Origin: JBBRZF01 sp038236965
GTDB taxonomy: Bacteria; Acidobacteriota; Terriglobia; Terriglobales; Acidobacteriaceae
DNA: 7,851 nt
Assembly: GCA_038236965.1 (NCBI GenBank)
Contig: JBBRZF010000164.1
Coordinates: 1-7,851 of the forward strand
Direction of reading: 5' to 3'
Notes under the pieces: generated by a model
Told to the model about the DNA's origin: nothing
Database searches by the model: none
The model's input: only the letters and a program-made list of their open reading frames with translations
Translations under genes and position numbers: made by a program
Part shown: one piece after another, positions 1 through 6,356 of the stretch
How the letters are laid out: each line of letters opens with the position of its first letter
Position numbering within the stretch: position 1 is the stretch's first letter

Positions 1-107
1 GGAAGACCAACATACCCCATGCCCACGATGCCGACACGAGCGGTTCTCTCCTGAACTTTGCGCAGGAAAGCTTCAGAAATGCTGCTGGCAGCCACATTAG
101 GATGCAT
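1..107 (-). CDS. Nucleotide-sugar 6-dehydrogenase (UDP-GlcNAc/UDP-Glc dehydrogenase family), N-terminal fragment
   Basis: Only the first 35 codons lie in the window; the rest continues beyond position 1. The start is ATG at 107, with a weak GGA five bases upstream. After about 22 residues of leader the protein reads RVGIVGMGYVGLP, the NAD-binding beta-alpha-beta start (GxGxxG type) of UDP-sugar 6-dehydrogenases. The exact form, with GYVGLP and a preceding ERTARVGIVG, resembles the WbpA/TviB/WecC branch (UDP-GlcNAc or UDP-ManNAc 6-dehydrogenase) more than UDP-glucose dehydrogenases, which usually have GTGYVGL. Such enzymes oxidise C6 of a UDP-sugar twice with NAD+ in the cytoplasm, giving uronic acid precursors for polysaccharide. 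It points the same way as the other polysaccharide genes but is separated from them by a 446-base gap, so it may have its own promoter. Family assignment is secure; the substrate is inferred from a short segment. Confidence 0.8.
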   Translation of the reverse strand, partial: MHPNVAASSISEAFLRKVQERTARVGIVGMGYVGL

Positions 108-369
108 AAGATTCCACGACCGATCTTAGGGTTATGGACTGAATTTTAACATAAAGGAAGTGGCGGAACGGCTCGCATCCACAGGCCCAGGAAGGTTGCG
201 CGAATCGGGCGCGACGCTGGAACGGCAATCCGATGTGTAAGGTATGTTTGTTGTGAAAAACGGAGATTAAGGTATACTCAGCCAACGATTTAACCGCTGT
301 GACTGCTAGAAAAAGCGGACAATCACCATTAAGCTGAATCCTTGGACGAGATTTCAAAAACAATGATCT
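108..369. other. Intergenic region with divergent-promoter potential
   Basis: This is the largest non-coding stretch in the window and is less GC-rich than the flanking genes. It separates the minus-strand dehydrogenase (start 107) from the plus-strand small reading frame. On the minus strand, 143-148 reads TAAAAT, a good -10 match 36 bases ahead of the dehydrogenase start, but no matching -35 is visible. On the plus strand, 273-278 reads TATACT (listed separately). A five-base inverted repeat, AAGAT at 108-112 and ATCTT at 123-127, lies directly upstream of the dehydrogenase start, and another (294-298 with 314-318) follows the plus-strand -10. Both are too short to call as functional structures. 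I see no convincing terminator or known RNA family. Confidence 0.4.
251..278 (+). promoter_or_regulatory. Possible sigma70 promoter facing the small plus-strand ORF
   Basis: TATACT at 273-278 differs from the -10 consensus at one base, and TTGTGA at 251-256 matches the -35 consensus at four of six positions with a 16-base spacer. It faces the plus strand, where the only plausible gene is the small membrane ORF beginning near 370. That would give a 5' leader of roughly 85 bases. This is a motif match only; chance occurrence in an AT-richer gap is quite possible. Confidence 0.3.
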
Positions 370-519
370 CTGAACAGATTCAACGCGGTTCCGGGCCACG
401 ACGCCGAACCCAGAAGCCGACGCAACAAGAAGCTGAAGCAGCAGATCACCTATGTCGCGGTGTTTGTCGGCCTTCTGGTGCTGGCTGTTATGGCGTGGCT
501 TCACCTCGTAAGTTCGTAG
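370..519 (+). CDS. Putative small single-pass membrane protein, start codon uncertain
   Basis: Unrecognised small protein. In this plus-strand frame about 49 codons run to a TAG at 517-519. The product has a polar N-terminal part, a strongly basic juxtamembrane stretch (RSRRNKKLK), then a clean hydrophobic helix of about 19 residues (codons 26-44, DNA 445-501) and a short tail, HLVSS. Basic residues before the helix predict an inside N-terminus. The codons mostly end in G or C, like real genes here, unlike the other plus-strand frames. The problem is the start: the frame is closed by TGA at 364-366 and the only start-like codon after it is CTG at 370; no Shine-Dalgarno is visible. An ATG at 363 opens the neighbouring frame (which is also basic, GPRRRTQK), so a +1 frameshift or a one-base indel could join it to the transmembrane part. 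It is the only likely plus-strand gene, convergent with the glycosyltransferase. It may be a degraded gene. Confidence 0.45.
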   Translation: MNRFNAVPGHDAEPRSRRNKKLKQQITYVAVFVGLLVLAVMAWLHLVSS

Positions 520-553
520 AGGCGGTCTCACTCTTTTTCGCAAAACCCATTCA

Positions 554-1570
554 TCAAATCGTTGTCTGTCCTTGCGGTGCGCGCGAACCGGATTTGGGGG
601 CTTCCCTGACCTCGTATTGCCTGTCCTGCCCATAGTGCTGTCGGAAGGGATGACGTATGCACATGCGGACGTAAACCAGCGGTCCGGCCAGCATCGCCAG
701 ATAAACTCGCCAACGGGGAACGGAGACATCAAAGAGCTTGGTCTCGCGCCCACTCCAGGAACGGCGCCTGTGGCTGAAGGCGTCAAGGATGAATCGCAGG
801 GAACTCAGTAAGTGTTTCGGATTCTCAACCATCGTGAGCGTAAAGAACGCCGTGGACATGGTGATAGGGCGCAGTCGGTCATCGAGATTAGGTGGTATGG
901 CCGGATGTCGAACGACAGCCAACGGCGTGTACGCTACCGAATAACCCTTCTCTACGACGGAGAAGAACGCTTTGTGCTCTTCGCTTTCGCAGATGGGCGC
1001 GCCTCGTCCTAGGCGCTCGTCGAATCCCGTCCAGAATTTCAGCGCGCAGCGCCGAAACGCCATGTTGGCTCCGTCGCCGATACCGCCGAAATTCGTCTGG
1101 GCGAACCAGTCTGGAGTGGTGCGATTCACGATGACCTGGCTCGGTCTGCTCGCCTCTCGCTCCCCCTTTGCCGGTTCGTATACGATCTGTCCGGCTGCGG
1201 CCATCACGTTGGGGTCGGTGAACACCTCCAGCAGGTTCTGCAGCCAATCGGGGTCAGCGGTGGCATCGTCGTCAAGATAGGCGACGAATTCCGTGCGGCT
1301 CGCGTGGAACCCGGCATTGCGCGCGGCGCTCAATCCGAGGTGCGTGCACAATAGATAGCGCGCACCGAAGCTGGCCGCGATAGATTGCGCTTCCGTGACG
1401 ACTCGATTGTTCTCAACCACCAAAATCTCGTAAGAGAGGAACGACTGCCGGGCAAGTTCCGCGATGCAGTTGCGCAATGCTTCAGGACGGTTCCGCGTGC
1501 AGATGACGACAGTACAAAGGGGAGAAACATTGCCGGCTTGTGGCGACTCCTGCCGCACCTGGTCATTCAT
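554..1570 (-). CDS. Family 2 glycosyltransferase (GT-A fold)
   Basis: A 338-residue cytoplasmic or membrane-associated sugar transferase, presumably adding one sugar from an activated donor to the lipid-linked repeat unit. The N-terminal GT2 domain begins at residue 19 (CTVVICTRNRPEALRNCI). It includes the nucleotide-binding strand ILVVENN (49-55), LSAARNAGF (80-88) and the metal-binding triad YLDDDATADP with Asp100-102. GDGANMAFRR (166-174) and FDERLGRG (183-190), followed by ESEEH (195-199), form the acceptor and catalytic-base region expected of inverting GT2 enzymes. Residues 286-305 contain a hydrophobic patch that may help membrane association, but there are no clear transmembrane helices. 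The start is ATG at 1570, with a partial GGGAA six bases upstream. It lies 126 bases downstream of the dehydratase on the same strand and is the last gene before the strand break. Donor and acceptor cannot be told from sequence. Confidence 0.9.
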   Translation of the reverse strand: MNDQVRQESPQAGNVSPLCTVVICTRNRPEALRNCIAELARQSFLSYEILVVENNRVVTEAQSIAASFGARYLLCTHLGLSAARNAGFHASRTEFVAYLDDDATADPDWLQNLLEVFTDPNVMAAAGQIVYEPAKGEREASRPSQVIVNRTTPDWFAQTNFGGIGDGANMAFRRCALKFWTGFDERLGRGAPICESEEHKAFFSVVEKGYSVAYTPLAVVRHPAIPPNLDDRLRPITMSTAFFTLTMVENPKHLLSSLRFILDAFSHRRRSWSGRETKLFDVSVPRWRVYLAMLAGPLVYVRMCIRHPFRQHYGQDRQYEVREAPKSGSRAPQGQTTI

Positions 1571-1576
1571 ACGGGG

Positions 1577-1660
1577 TTCCCGATATCCGGCGCGGAAGAT
1601 TGCCGCCCTGCCATGAACAGCGGTACCGAAAAAAGAGATTCCCGGATATTGGGCGCGATT
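1577..1660. repeat. Imperfect direct repeat in the leader of the glycosyltransferase gene
   Basis: The plus strand reads TTCCCGATATCCGGCGCG at 1577-1594 and TTCCCGGATATTGGGCGCG at 1639-1657. The two copies agree at 16 of 19 aligned positions, with one single-base gap, and lie 62 bases apart. Both contain a GATAT core flanked by C-rich and G-rich arms. On the minus strand, TAGAAT (1658-1663) sits beside the distal copy and resembles a -10, but lacks a credible -35. The pair could be a regulator-binding site or residue of a small duplication; nothing decides between them. Confidence 0.3.
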
Positions 1661-1696
1661 CTAGCACGCGGCTGAACAGGCGGCGAGAGGTCCCTG

Positions 1697-3643
1697 TTAG
1701 TCTCCGGCATTGGCGGTCTTGGCCGTCGAGGGATGATAGAAGCCGATCGGAATCTCGTGTAGTTGTTGCATCACCGCGTCCTCATCGCCGGTAAGGGCAA
1801 CCTCGCCGAGGTATTGGATCTGCTGGTAGACGTCTGCGGATATGTTGTGAGCATGTACGTGATGAACCTGCGCGATATCCGTGGACGTGACCTTCGCGTC
1901 GGCGGGCCACAATTGTTCGTGCAGCTTTTCGCCCGTGCGGATGCCGACAAACCTGATTTCAATATCTTCGTCGGGCCGTAGTCCGGACATGCGGATCAGG
2001 CGGCGTGCGACGTCAGCTATCTTTACCGGGTCTCCCATATCAAGCATGTAGATATCGCCGCGCGAACCGAGCGATGCGGTCTGCAGTACGAGATTGACGG
2101 CTTCATTGATCGTCATGAAGTAGCGCGTCATCTCCTGGTGGGTGATGGTGATAGGGCCACCGGCGGCAATTTGGCGAAGGAAGATAGGAACAACGCTGCC
2201 GCGGCTTCCCACGACATTCCCAAATCGCACGCAAGCACAGCGCGTGTTGCAATCCGCCATGGTGGCGCGATGCTGTACCAGCATTTCGGCAAGACGCTTG
2301 GTGGCTCCCATGATGCTGGTGGGGTGAACCGCCTTGTCCGTAGAGATCATCAGGAAACGTTCGGCGCCGTATTCAACTGCTAGGTCGAGCATGTTGTAGG
2401 TGCCGACTACATTGTTGAGGACGGCCTGTGCGCGGTTCAACTCCATCACCGGCACATGCTTGAATGCGGCTGCATGCAGGATGATGTGCGGATGGTGCTG
2501 TTCGACGATCTGGCGCATGTGCCGCCCGTCTCGGATGTCTCCGACGATCTGCACGATTTCGGCAGCGGGAGAGAGAGCGGTCAACTTCTGATGAATCTCA
2601 AAGATGGAGTTTTCGTCATGGTCCACGAGGATCAGTTTCCGAATGCCGTAGCCATAAACCTGCACGCACAGTTCGGATCCTATGGAGCCACCGGCGCCCG
2701 TAACGAGCACCGTGCGATCTTTGTACGCTTCCAGAACCTTCACCGGAGGCTTGTTGGAATTGATGGCGCGCGAAAATACGGAGTGGGGATCGGCCTCCGC
2801 CTGCACATGCACGCTGCCGGAAAGAATATCGCGCGCTGAGGGCAGTAGCCGCATCTCGGTGCCGAACTCGCTCGTCGTTTCCACGACATCGCTGAGGCAC
2901 TTCATCTTGGCATCGGCCACGAGGATCAGGTCGGCTGTGCCATCAGCCAGATAGCGAGGCAGTTCACAGGGGTCGTCCAGAACGAGGGCGTCGCCGATGC
3001 GGGAGCCACGCAACCGGGCCTCCGGGGCCAGCAGCCCGACGATGGATATCTCGGCTTGCATGGATACGTGGCGGACCGCGGTAGCCAGTGAGGAATCGGT
3101 CCCGATGATGATGGCGTAACGCGTGAGTTGGCGCGGAAGAATGTTGCCAGCCTCGAACAGCAGACGCCGCGAGCCGCGGGCCGCCGCGCCCATGAACAGA
3201 AATGCCCCGTAATCGATCAGGGCAACGCCGACCGGTAGTTTCAATTGGTCGTGCGTGATCGGGATAAGACGAAGTAGCAGGACGCAGATGGTCGCCGGCA
3301 GTATCTCAAGTGAAAACTTGATGGCGTCATGGAAGCTGAAATAGCGCCAGATACGGGTTTGGCCGCCCAGCAGCAGAAGCCAGGAAATGCGCATCAACGG
3401 CAGAATAAGGATCCAGCCCCAAAGCATGGGCCGATACGAATACGGAACAGTTCCCTCAAATCGCAGCAGGAAAGCAATGATCACTGCAAATGCCGACAAC
3501 AACAGATCGATAGCCAACTGATTTCCGCGCGAATAAAAAAGCGCCGGCAAATGATTCATCCGATTGGATATTCGATGCAGCAAGTATCTGTTTTCGAGAT
3601 TGTTATCGTTGGCGATGGGGGTGCTGTTCATTCCTTTATCCAT
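1697..3643 (-). CDS. Membrane-anchored NDP-sugar 4,6-dehydratase/epimerase, CapD/WbpM type
   Basis: A 648-residue enzyme, the usual size of this family (WbpM, CapD, PglF). It removes water from a UDP-N-acetylhexosamine (typically UDP-GlcNAc) to give a 4-keto-6-deoxy sugar, the first step to sugars such as QuiNAc, FucNAc or bacillosamine. About four N-terminal membrane helices lie between residues 43 and 155. A CoA/NAD-binding-like regulatory domain (about 174-270) follows, then the catalytic SDR domain from residue 311. This has the NAD motif TGAGGSIG (315-322), Asp341, GDI (368-370) and AAAFKHVP (391-398). The active site reads STDKAVHPTSIMGATK, with Asp436, Lys437, Met445 and Lys449. Met replaces the usual SDR Tyr, as is normal for the large membrane-bound dehydratases. 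The RFVGIRTGEKLHEQLW stretch (564-579) is the family C-terminal signature. The start is ATG at 3643 (AAGGG ten bases upstream); Met5 is an alternative. It lies 88 bases after the ligase gene. Confidence 0.93.
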   Translation of the reverse strand: MDKGMNSTPIANDNNLENRYLLHRISNRMNHLPALFYSRGNQLAIDLLLSAFAVIIAFLLRFEGTVPYSYRPMLWGWILILPLMRISWLLLLGGQTRIWRYFSFHDAIKFSLEILPATICVLLLRLIPITHDQLKLPVGVALIDYGAFLFMGAAARGSRRLLFEAGNILPRQLTRYAIIIGTDSSLATAVRHVSMQAEISIVGLLAPEARLRGSRIGDALVLDDPCELPRYLADGTADLILVADAKMKCLSDVVETTSEFGTEMRLLPSARDILSGSVHVQAEADPHSVFSRAINSNKPPVKVLEAYKDRTVLVTGAGGSIGSELCVQVYGYGIRKLILVDHDENSIFEIHQKLTALSPAAEIVQIVGDIRDGRHMRQIVEQHHPHIILHAAAFKHVPVMELNRAQAVLNNVVGTYNMLDLAVEYGAERFLMISTDKAVHPTSIMGATKRLAEMLVQHRATMADCNTRCACVRFGNVVGSRGSVVPIFLRQIAAGGPITITHQEMTRYFMTINEAVNLVLQTASLGSRGDIYMLDMGDPVKIADVARRLIRMSGLRPDEDIEIRFVGIRTGEKLHEQLWPADAKVTSTDIAQVHHVHAHNISADVYQQIQYLGEVALTGDEDAVMQQLHEIPIGFYHPSTAKTANAGD

Positions 3644-3731
3644 TAAGTCAGGGCCCTTATGTGACTATTCGGGGGGAGGGTCAGCCCTGCCAAGTTTCAC
3701 AGAATTCTGCCCGCTCCGCAACCAGGTCTTT

Positions 3732-5093
3732 CTATCGCGTATTCATCAGGACACGCGAATTTACGCGTCCAAACTCAAGAGTTTCCGTCCTTGCCGGGAC
3801 TGAATGTCCGCAGGCCATGACCCCACAGACGTAAAACAGCAGGGCATTGGCCGGTATCTGCAGGTTGAAATCGAAAAAGCTATGAACCAATATTCCGGTG
3901 AAGGCGGTCATCGAGCCCAACACGAGCGTGGAAGACCAACTACCAAGTCGTCTCCTTTTGTAATTCTTGATGCCTCCTCGAATCACGATCAGAATGAAGA
4001 GCAGCACAAGTCCAAATCCGACGAGACCCGTCTCCGTCAGAGCCTGTAAGTAATCATTGTGCGCCGCATTCAAATAGAACATCGAAGGAACCGTACGGAA
4101 TCTCGGATAGGCTGACGGGAAGGCTCCCATACCCCATCCCAGGATGGGGCGCTCCTTGAACATCTTGACCGAGTCTTTTGCGATCTGGTACCGGTCTGCT
4201 GCCTCGTCGCGATTCTTAAATGTCGCGAGCTTTCCCAGGACAGCGTCTCCGCTGATGACCAAAGCTCCGGCGAGAATTACCTGGAGCAGAAGCGCGACGG
4301 CGATCGCCTGTCCCAAGCGGCGTTCGCGCATGACCAGCATGATGACAAAGAAGAAGATTTCGGCGGCCACACCCACCATTCCTCCACGCGACCCGCAAAG
4401 AACAACGGTAACTCCCATGACAAGCACGAAGAACGCAAGCACGAAGCGCTGGTCGCGCGCCAGTTTGCGATTGATGGCGCCAGCCAGCGCGAAGGGAATC
4501 AGTAGTTCCATGATTCCGGCAAAGTGATTCTTGTTAACGTAAGGCCCATAAATCGCGCCGCCATGAAAGGGCGTTCGAAGCCAGTACAACTTCCCGCCAG
4601 CGGTGAAATCCTGAACACAACCCAGCACACCCAGCAGGAACCCGAACACCGCCAGCGTGACCACAAGGTGCCGATAATCGGTTTCATTGCGGAAGGACTG
4701 GACAGCTAGGAACGTGATCGCCCCAAAGGCGAGGTAGAGCAAAAGCGACTGTAGCGTCTGTTGACGGTCGACCGAAAGATGCAACAGGAACTGTCCGGCG
4801 ATGAGCAGCAGGAACAGACCGGAAGGAATGTAAAGTGGATGGCGGACGACGCCCGGCGCCGCAGTGAACAATTCGCCGACCGTCCAGAAGACCATCAGGG
4901 CCGCAGCGGCCAGTTCCAGTGTGAGGATGGCCCAAGGTTCCACCGCGCCGAACGCCAAGGGGCCAAAGAGAAGGATGATCAGCACTCCGAGTTTAGTAAC
5001 ACGCTGGTGCAGCCTCGCCTTCGTCGTTACCAACGGGCCGAACTCGCCGCTAGCCAAAGGCTCCGGGCCCCGCGTTGTGATGTCGAACCTCAC
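3732..5093 (-). CDS. O-antigen ligase/polymerase-family membrane protein (Wzy/WaaL-like)
   Basis: A 453-residue integral membrane protein with roughly ten to twelve hydrophobic segments, matching the O-antigen ligase family (Wzy_C domain). Members join lipid-linked glycan units at the periplasmic face, either as polymerases or ligases. Visible family landmarks are GPYVNKNHFAG (183-193), CGSRGGMVG (233-241), a large periplasmic loop containing DRYQIAKDSVKMF (300-312), GWGMGAF (319-325), AAHNDYLQALTETGLVG (343-359), with the conserved His345, and HSFFDFNLQIPANA (404-417). The start is GTG at 5093; it overlaps the stop of the TPR gene by four bases (GTGA) and has AAGGAG eight bases upstream, so the two proteins are very likely translationally coupled. 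Polymerase and ligase cannot be told apart from sequence, but in a locus with a Wzc-type protein a polymerase is the simpler reading. Confidence 0.88.
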   Translation of the reverse strand: MRFDITTRGPEPLASGEFGPLVTTKARLHQRVTKLGVLIILLFGPLAFGAVEPWAILTLELAAAALMVFWTVGELFTAAPGVVRHPLYIPSGLFLLLIAGQFLLHLSVDRQQTLQSLLLYLAFGAITFLAVQSFRNETDYRHLVVTLAVFGFLLGVLGCVQDFTAGGKLYWLRTPFHGGAIYGPYVNKNHFAGIMELLIPFALAGAINRKLARDQRFVLAFFVLVMGVTVVLCGSRGGMVGVAAEIFFFVIMLVMRERRLGQAIAVALLLQVILAGALVISGDAVLGKLATFKNRDEAADRYQIAKDSVKMFKERPILGWGMGAFPSAYPRFRTVPSMFYLNAAHNDYLQALTETGLVGFGLVLLFILIVIRGGIKNYKRRRLGSWSSTLVLGSMTAFTGILVHSFFDFNLQIPANALLFYVCGVMACGHSVPARTETLEFGRVNSRVLMNTR

Positions 5094-6334
5094 GGTTGCT
5101 GCTCCTTGGTCAAACTGACGTCGTCGATGGATAGATTGCCGCGCACCAGTGTTTCGCCCCGTTCGCGGATCAAGCGAACGATTCCGATGCTGGCATCCGC
5201 GTCAGTGGTGAACACCGCCGAGACTTCTGTCCACTTACCGCCGTCGGTGAACTCTTCGGTCTGCGCCAACGGTTGCTTGCCGTATTCGGCGATGGCAAAA
5301 CGAGCACCGGATGCAGTGGCCAGATCTCCTTTCACAAAAGCGCGGAAACGAAATCGGGTATTTGGCTCCAGCTTTACGTATTGCATGACCGGAAAACTGG
5401 CAAGACGCGCCGACTTGATCTCCATGGCGAGCGATTGCGCCCCGGAGTGCTTATCCTCCGTGTCGATCGAAAAGCTCACGTCGTTGGTCTCGGCCAATCG
5501 CCAATCAAATCCGCCGTTGAGCACTGGAGATTCGAATCCGCCATTGGTGATCGCGCCATTGTTACCGGAAACCTTGGGTGAGAGGCTGACGAGGCCTTGC
5601 CAAACGTGGAATGCGTCGTTTGTGTGTTTCTGTTCGATGAGGTAATCGATCAGGTTGAAGCTCTTTTCGCGTGAAAGCGGTTGTTTCAACGCGACCAGCA
5701 TGTCCCACGCGCGAATGGCAGCCCGAGGCTGCTGGCGCGAAATCAGGAATTCAATGAAGTCGTGTCGCCAGGCGACTGTGGCAGGCAGGCCTTCGTTCAG
5801 TACGAGGTCTACATCGCGGGTAGCGCGCCATGCCGTTTCCATCAAGCTCACGCTGAGCGAGGGATCAGTGTCCGCGGCTAGTTTGAGCTGATGCAGGGCT
5901 TTCTGGGTCTCGCCGATAACAAGGTAGAGATTGCCTGCTTCCCAAAGCGTGCTGGTGCCTTTCGGATCCAAAGAAATCGCCCTGTCGAGCGCTGCCACCG
6001 AGGCCGGAGTGTCTCCATTGTTCAACTCCGTCTTGGCCAGTCCCATCCAGCCAGTGGCGGAGGTGGGCGCAAGTTCGATGCCCTTGCGGAACTGTTGCTC
6101 CGCGTTGACAGCGTCCTGATCGACGTAGAGATAGTAGTAGCCGAGGCGGGTGCGATATTCAGCGCTGAGCGGGGCAAGACGCACCGCCTCTTCCAGCGGC
6201 GGCCTGTTCATCGTCTTGGCGAGCACGGTGGCCGTGAACTGCCGCACTGCGACCCATGAGAAGGCGGCCGCAAGCATCAGGGTGACGCCAGCGAGCAATA
6301 TTCTCGATACAGATACTCGAATTCCCGTATTCAT
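5090..6334 (-). CDS. Membrane-anchored TPR protein with C-terminal carbohydrate-binding-like domain
   Basis: A 414-residue protein whose exact function I do not recognise. Residues 11-30 form one hydrophobic helix, a signal anchor or uncleaved signal peptide, placing the rest in the periplasm. Residues about 45-250 are helical tetratricopeptide-like repeats; recognisable units include LGYYYLYVDQDAVNAEQQFRKGIELAP (64-90), GWMGLAKTELNNGDTPASVAALDRAISLDP (95-124) and the next unit to 158. Residues 262-409 look like a beta jelly roll of the CBM4/9 or galactose-binding type: NGGFESP (264-270), then the closing IDDVSL (403-408), typical of these modules. The start is ATG at 6334; an upstream ATG at 6436 would overlap the kinase gene by 80 bases and add a low-complexity Thr/Arg stretch that is only the kinase tail read in another frame. 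No good Shine-Dalgarno is present, so coupling to the kinase stop 22 bases upstream is likely. It probably assists the co-translated ligase/polymerase. Confidence 0.75.
   Translation of the reverse strand: MNTGIRVSVSRILLAGVTLMLAAAFSWVAVRQFTATVLAKTMNRPPLEEAVRLAPLSAEYRTRLGYYYLYVDQDAVNAEQQFRKGIELAPTSATGWMGLAKTELNNGDTPASVAALDRAISLDPKGTSTLWEAGNLYLVIGETQKALHQLKLAADTDPSLSVSLMETAWRATRDVDLVLNEGLPATVAWRHDFIEFLISRQQPRAAIRAWDMLVALKQPLSREKSFNLIDYLIEQKHTNDAFHVWQGLVSLSPKVSGNNGAITNGGFESPVLNGGFDWRLAETNDVSFSIDTEDKHSGAQSLAMEIKSARLASFPVMQYVKLEPNTRFRFRAFVKGDLATASGARFAIAEYGKQPLAQTEEFTDGGKWTEVSAVFTTDADASIGIVRLIRERGETLVRGNLSIDDVSLTKEQQP
5102..5107 (-). promoter_or_regulatory. Strong Shine-Dalgarno inside the TPR gene for the ligase start
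   Basis: The minus strand reads AAGGAG here, eight bases before the GTG at 5093. It lies within the last codons of the TPR gene. It is the best ribosome-binding site in the window and fixes a GTG start that overlaps the upstream stop codon. Confidence 0.75.
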
Positions 6335-6356
6335 CCCCGAATCACTGAAACTGGTC

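Noticed and set aside
342..635. Plus-strand frame of 97 codons starting with TTG at 342
   Set aside because: Past 445 this frame lacks the transmembrane segment seen in the adjacent frame, runs into the glycosyltransferase gene and becomes cysteine-rich and motif-free. Only its first 25-30 codons might belong to a frameshifted small gene.
97..786. Minus-strand open frame of 229 codons spanning the gap and the end of the glycosyltransferase gene
   Set aside because: It overlaps the glycosyltransferase in another frame and is antisense to the small membrane ORF. The product has no recognisable motif and reads like out-of-frame GC-rich sequence.
1629..1652. T-run on the minus strand after a CCC...GGG pair, resembling a terminator
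   Set aside because: The stem would be only three or four base pairs, too weak for an intrinsic terminator.
3664..3693. Possible minus-strand promoter before the dehydratase (TTGGCA, 18 bases, AATAGT)
   Set aside because: The -35 is good but the -10 matches only four of six. The predicted transcript start (about 3657) would fall within or very close to the ribosome-binding site.
4761..5645. Plus-strand open frame of 294 codons
   Set aside because: It is antisense to two well-supported genes, crosses their junction and encodes no recognisable domain.
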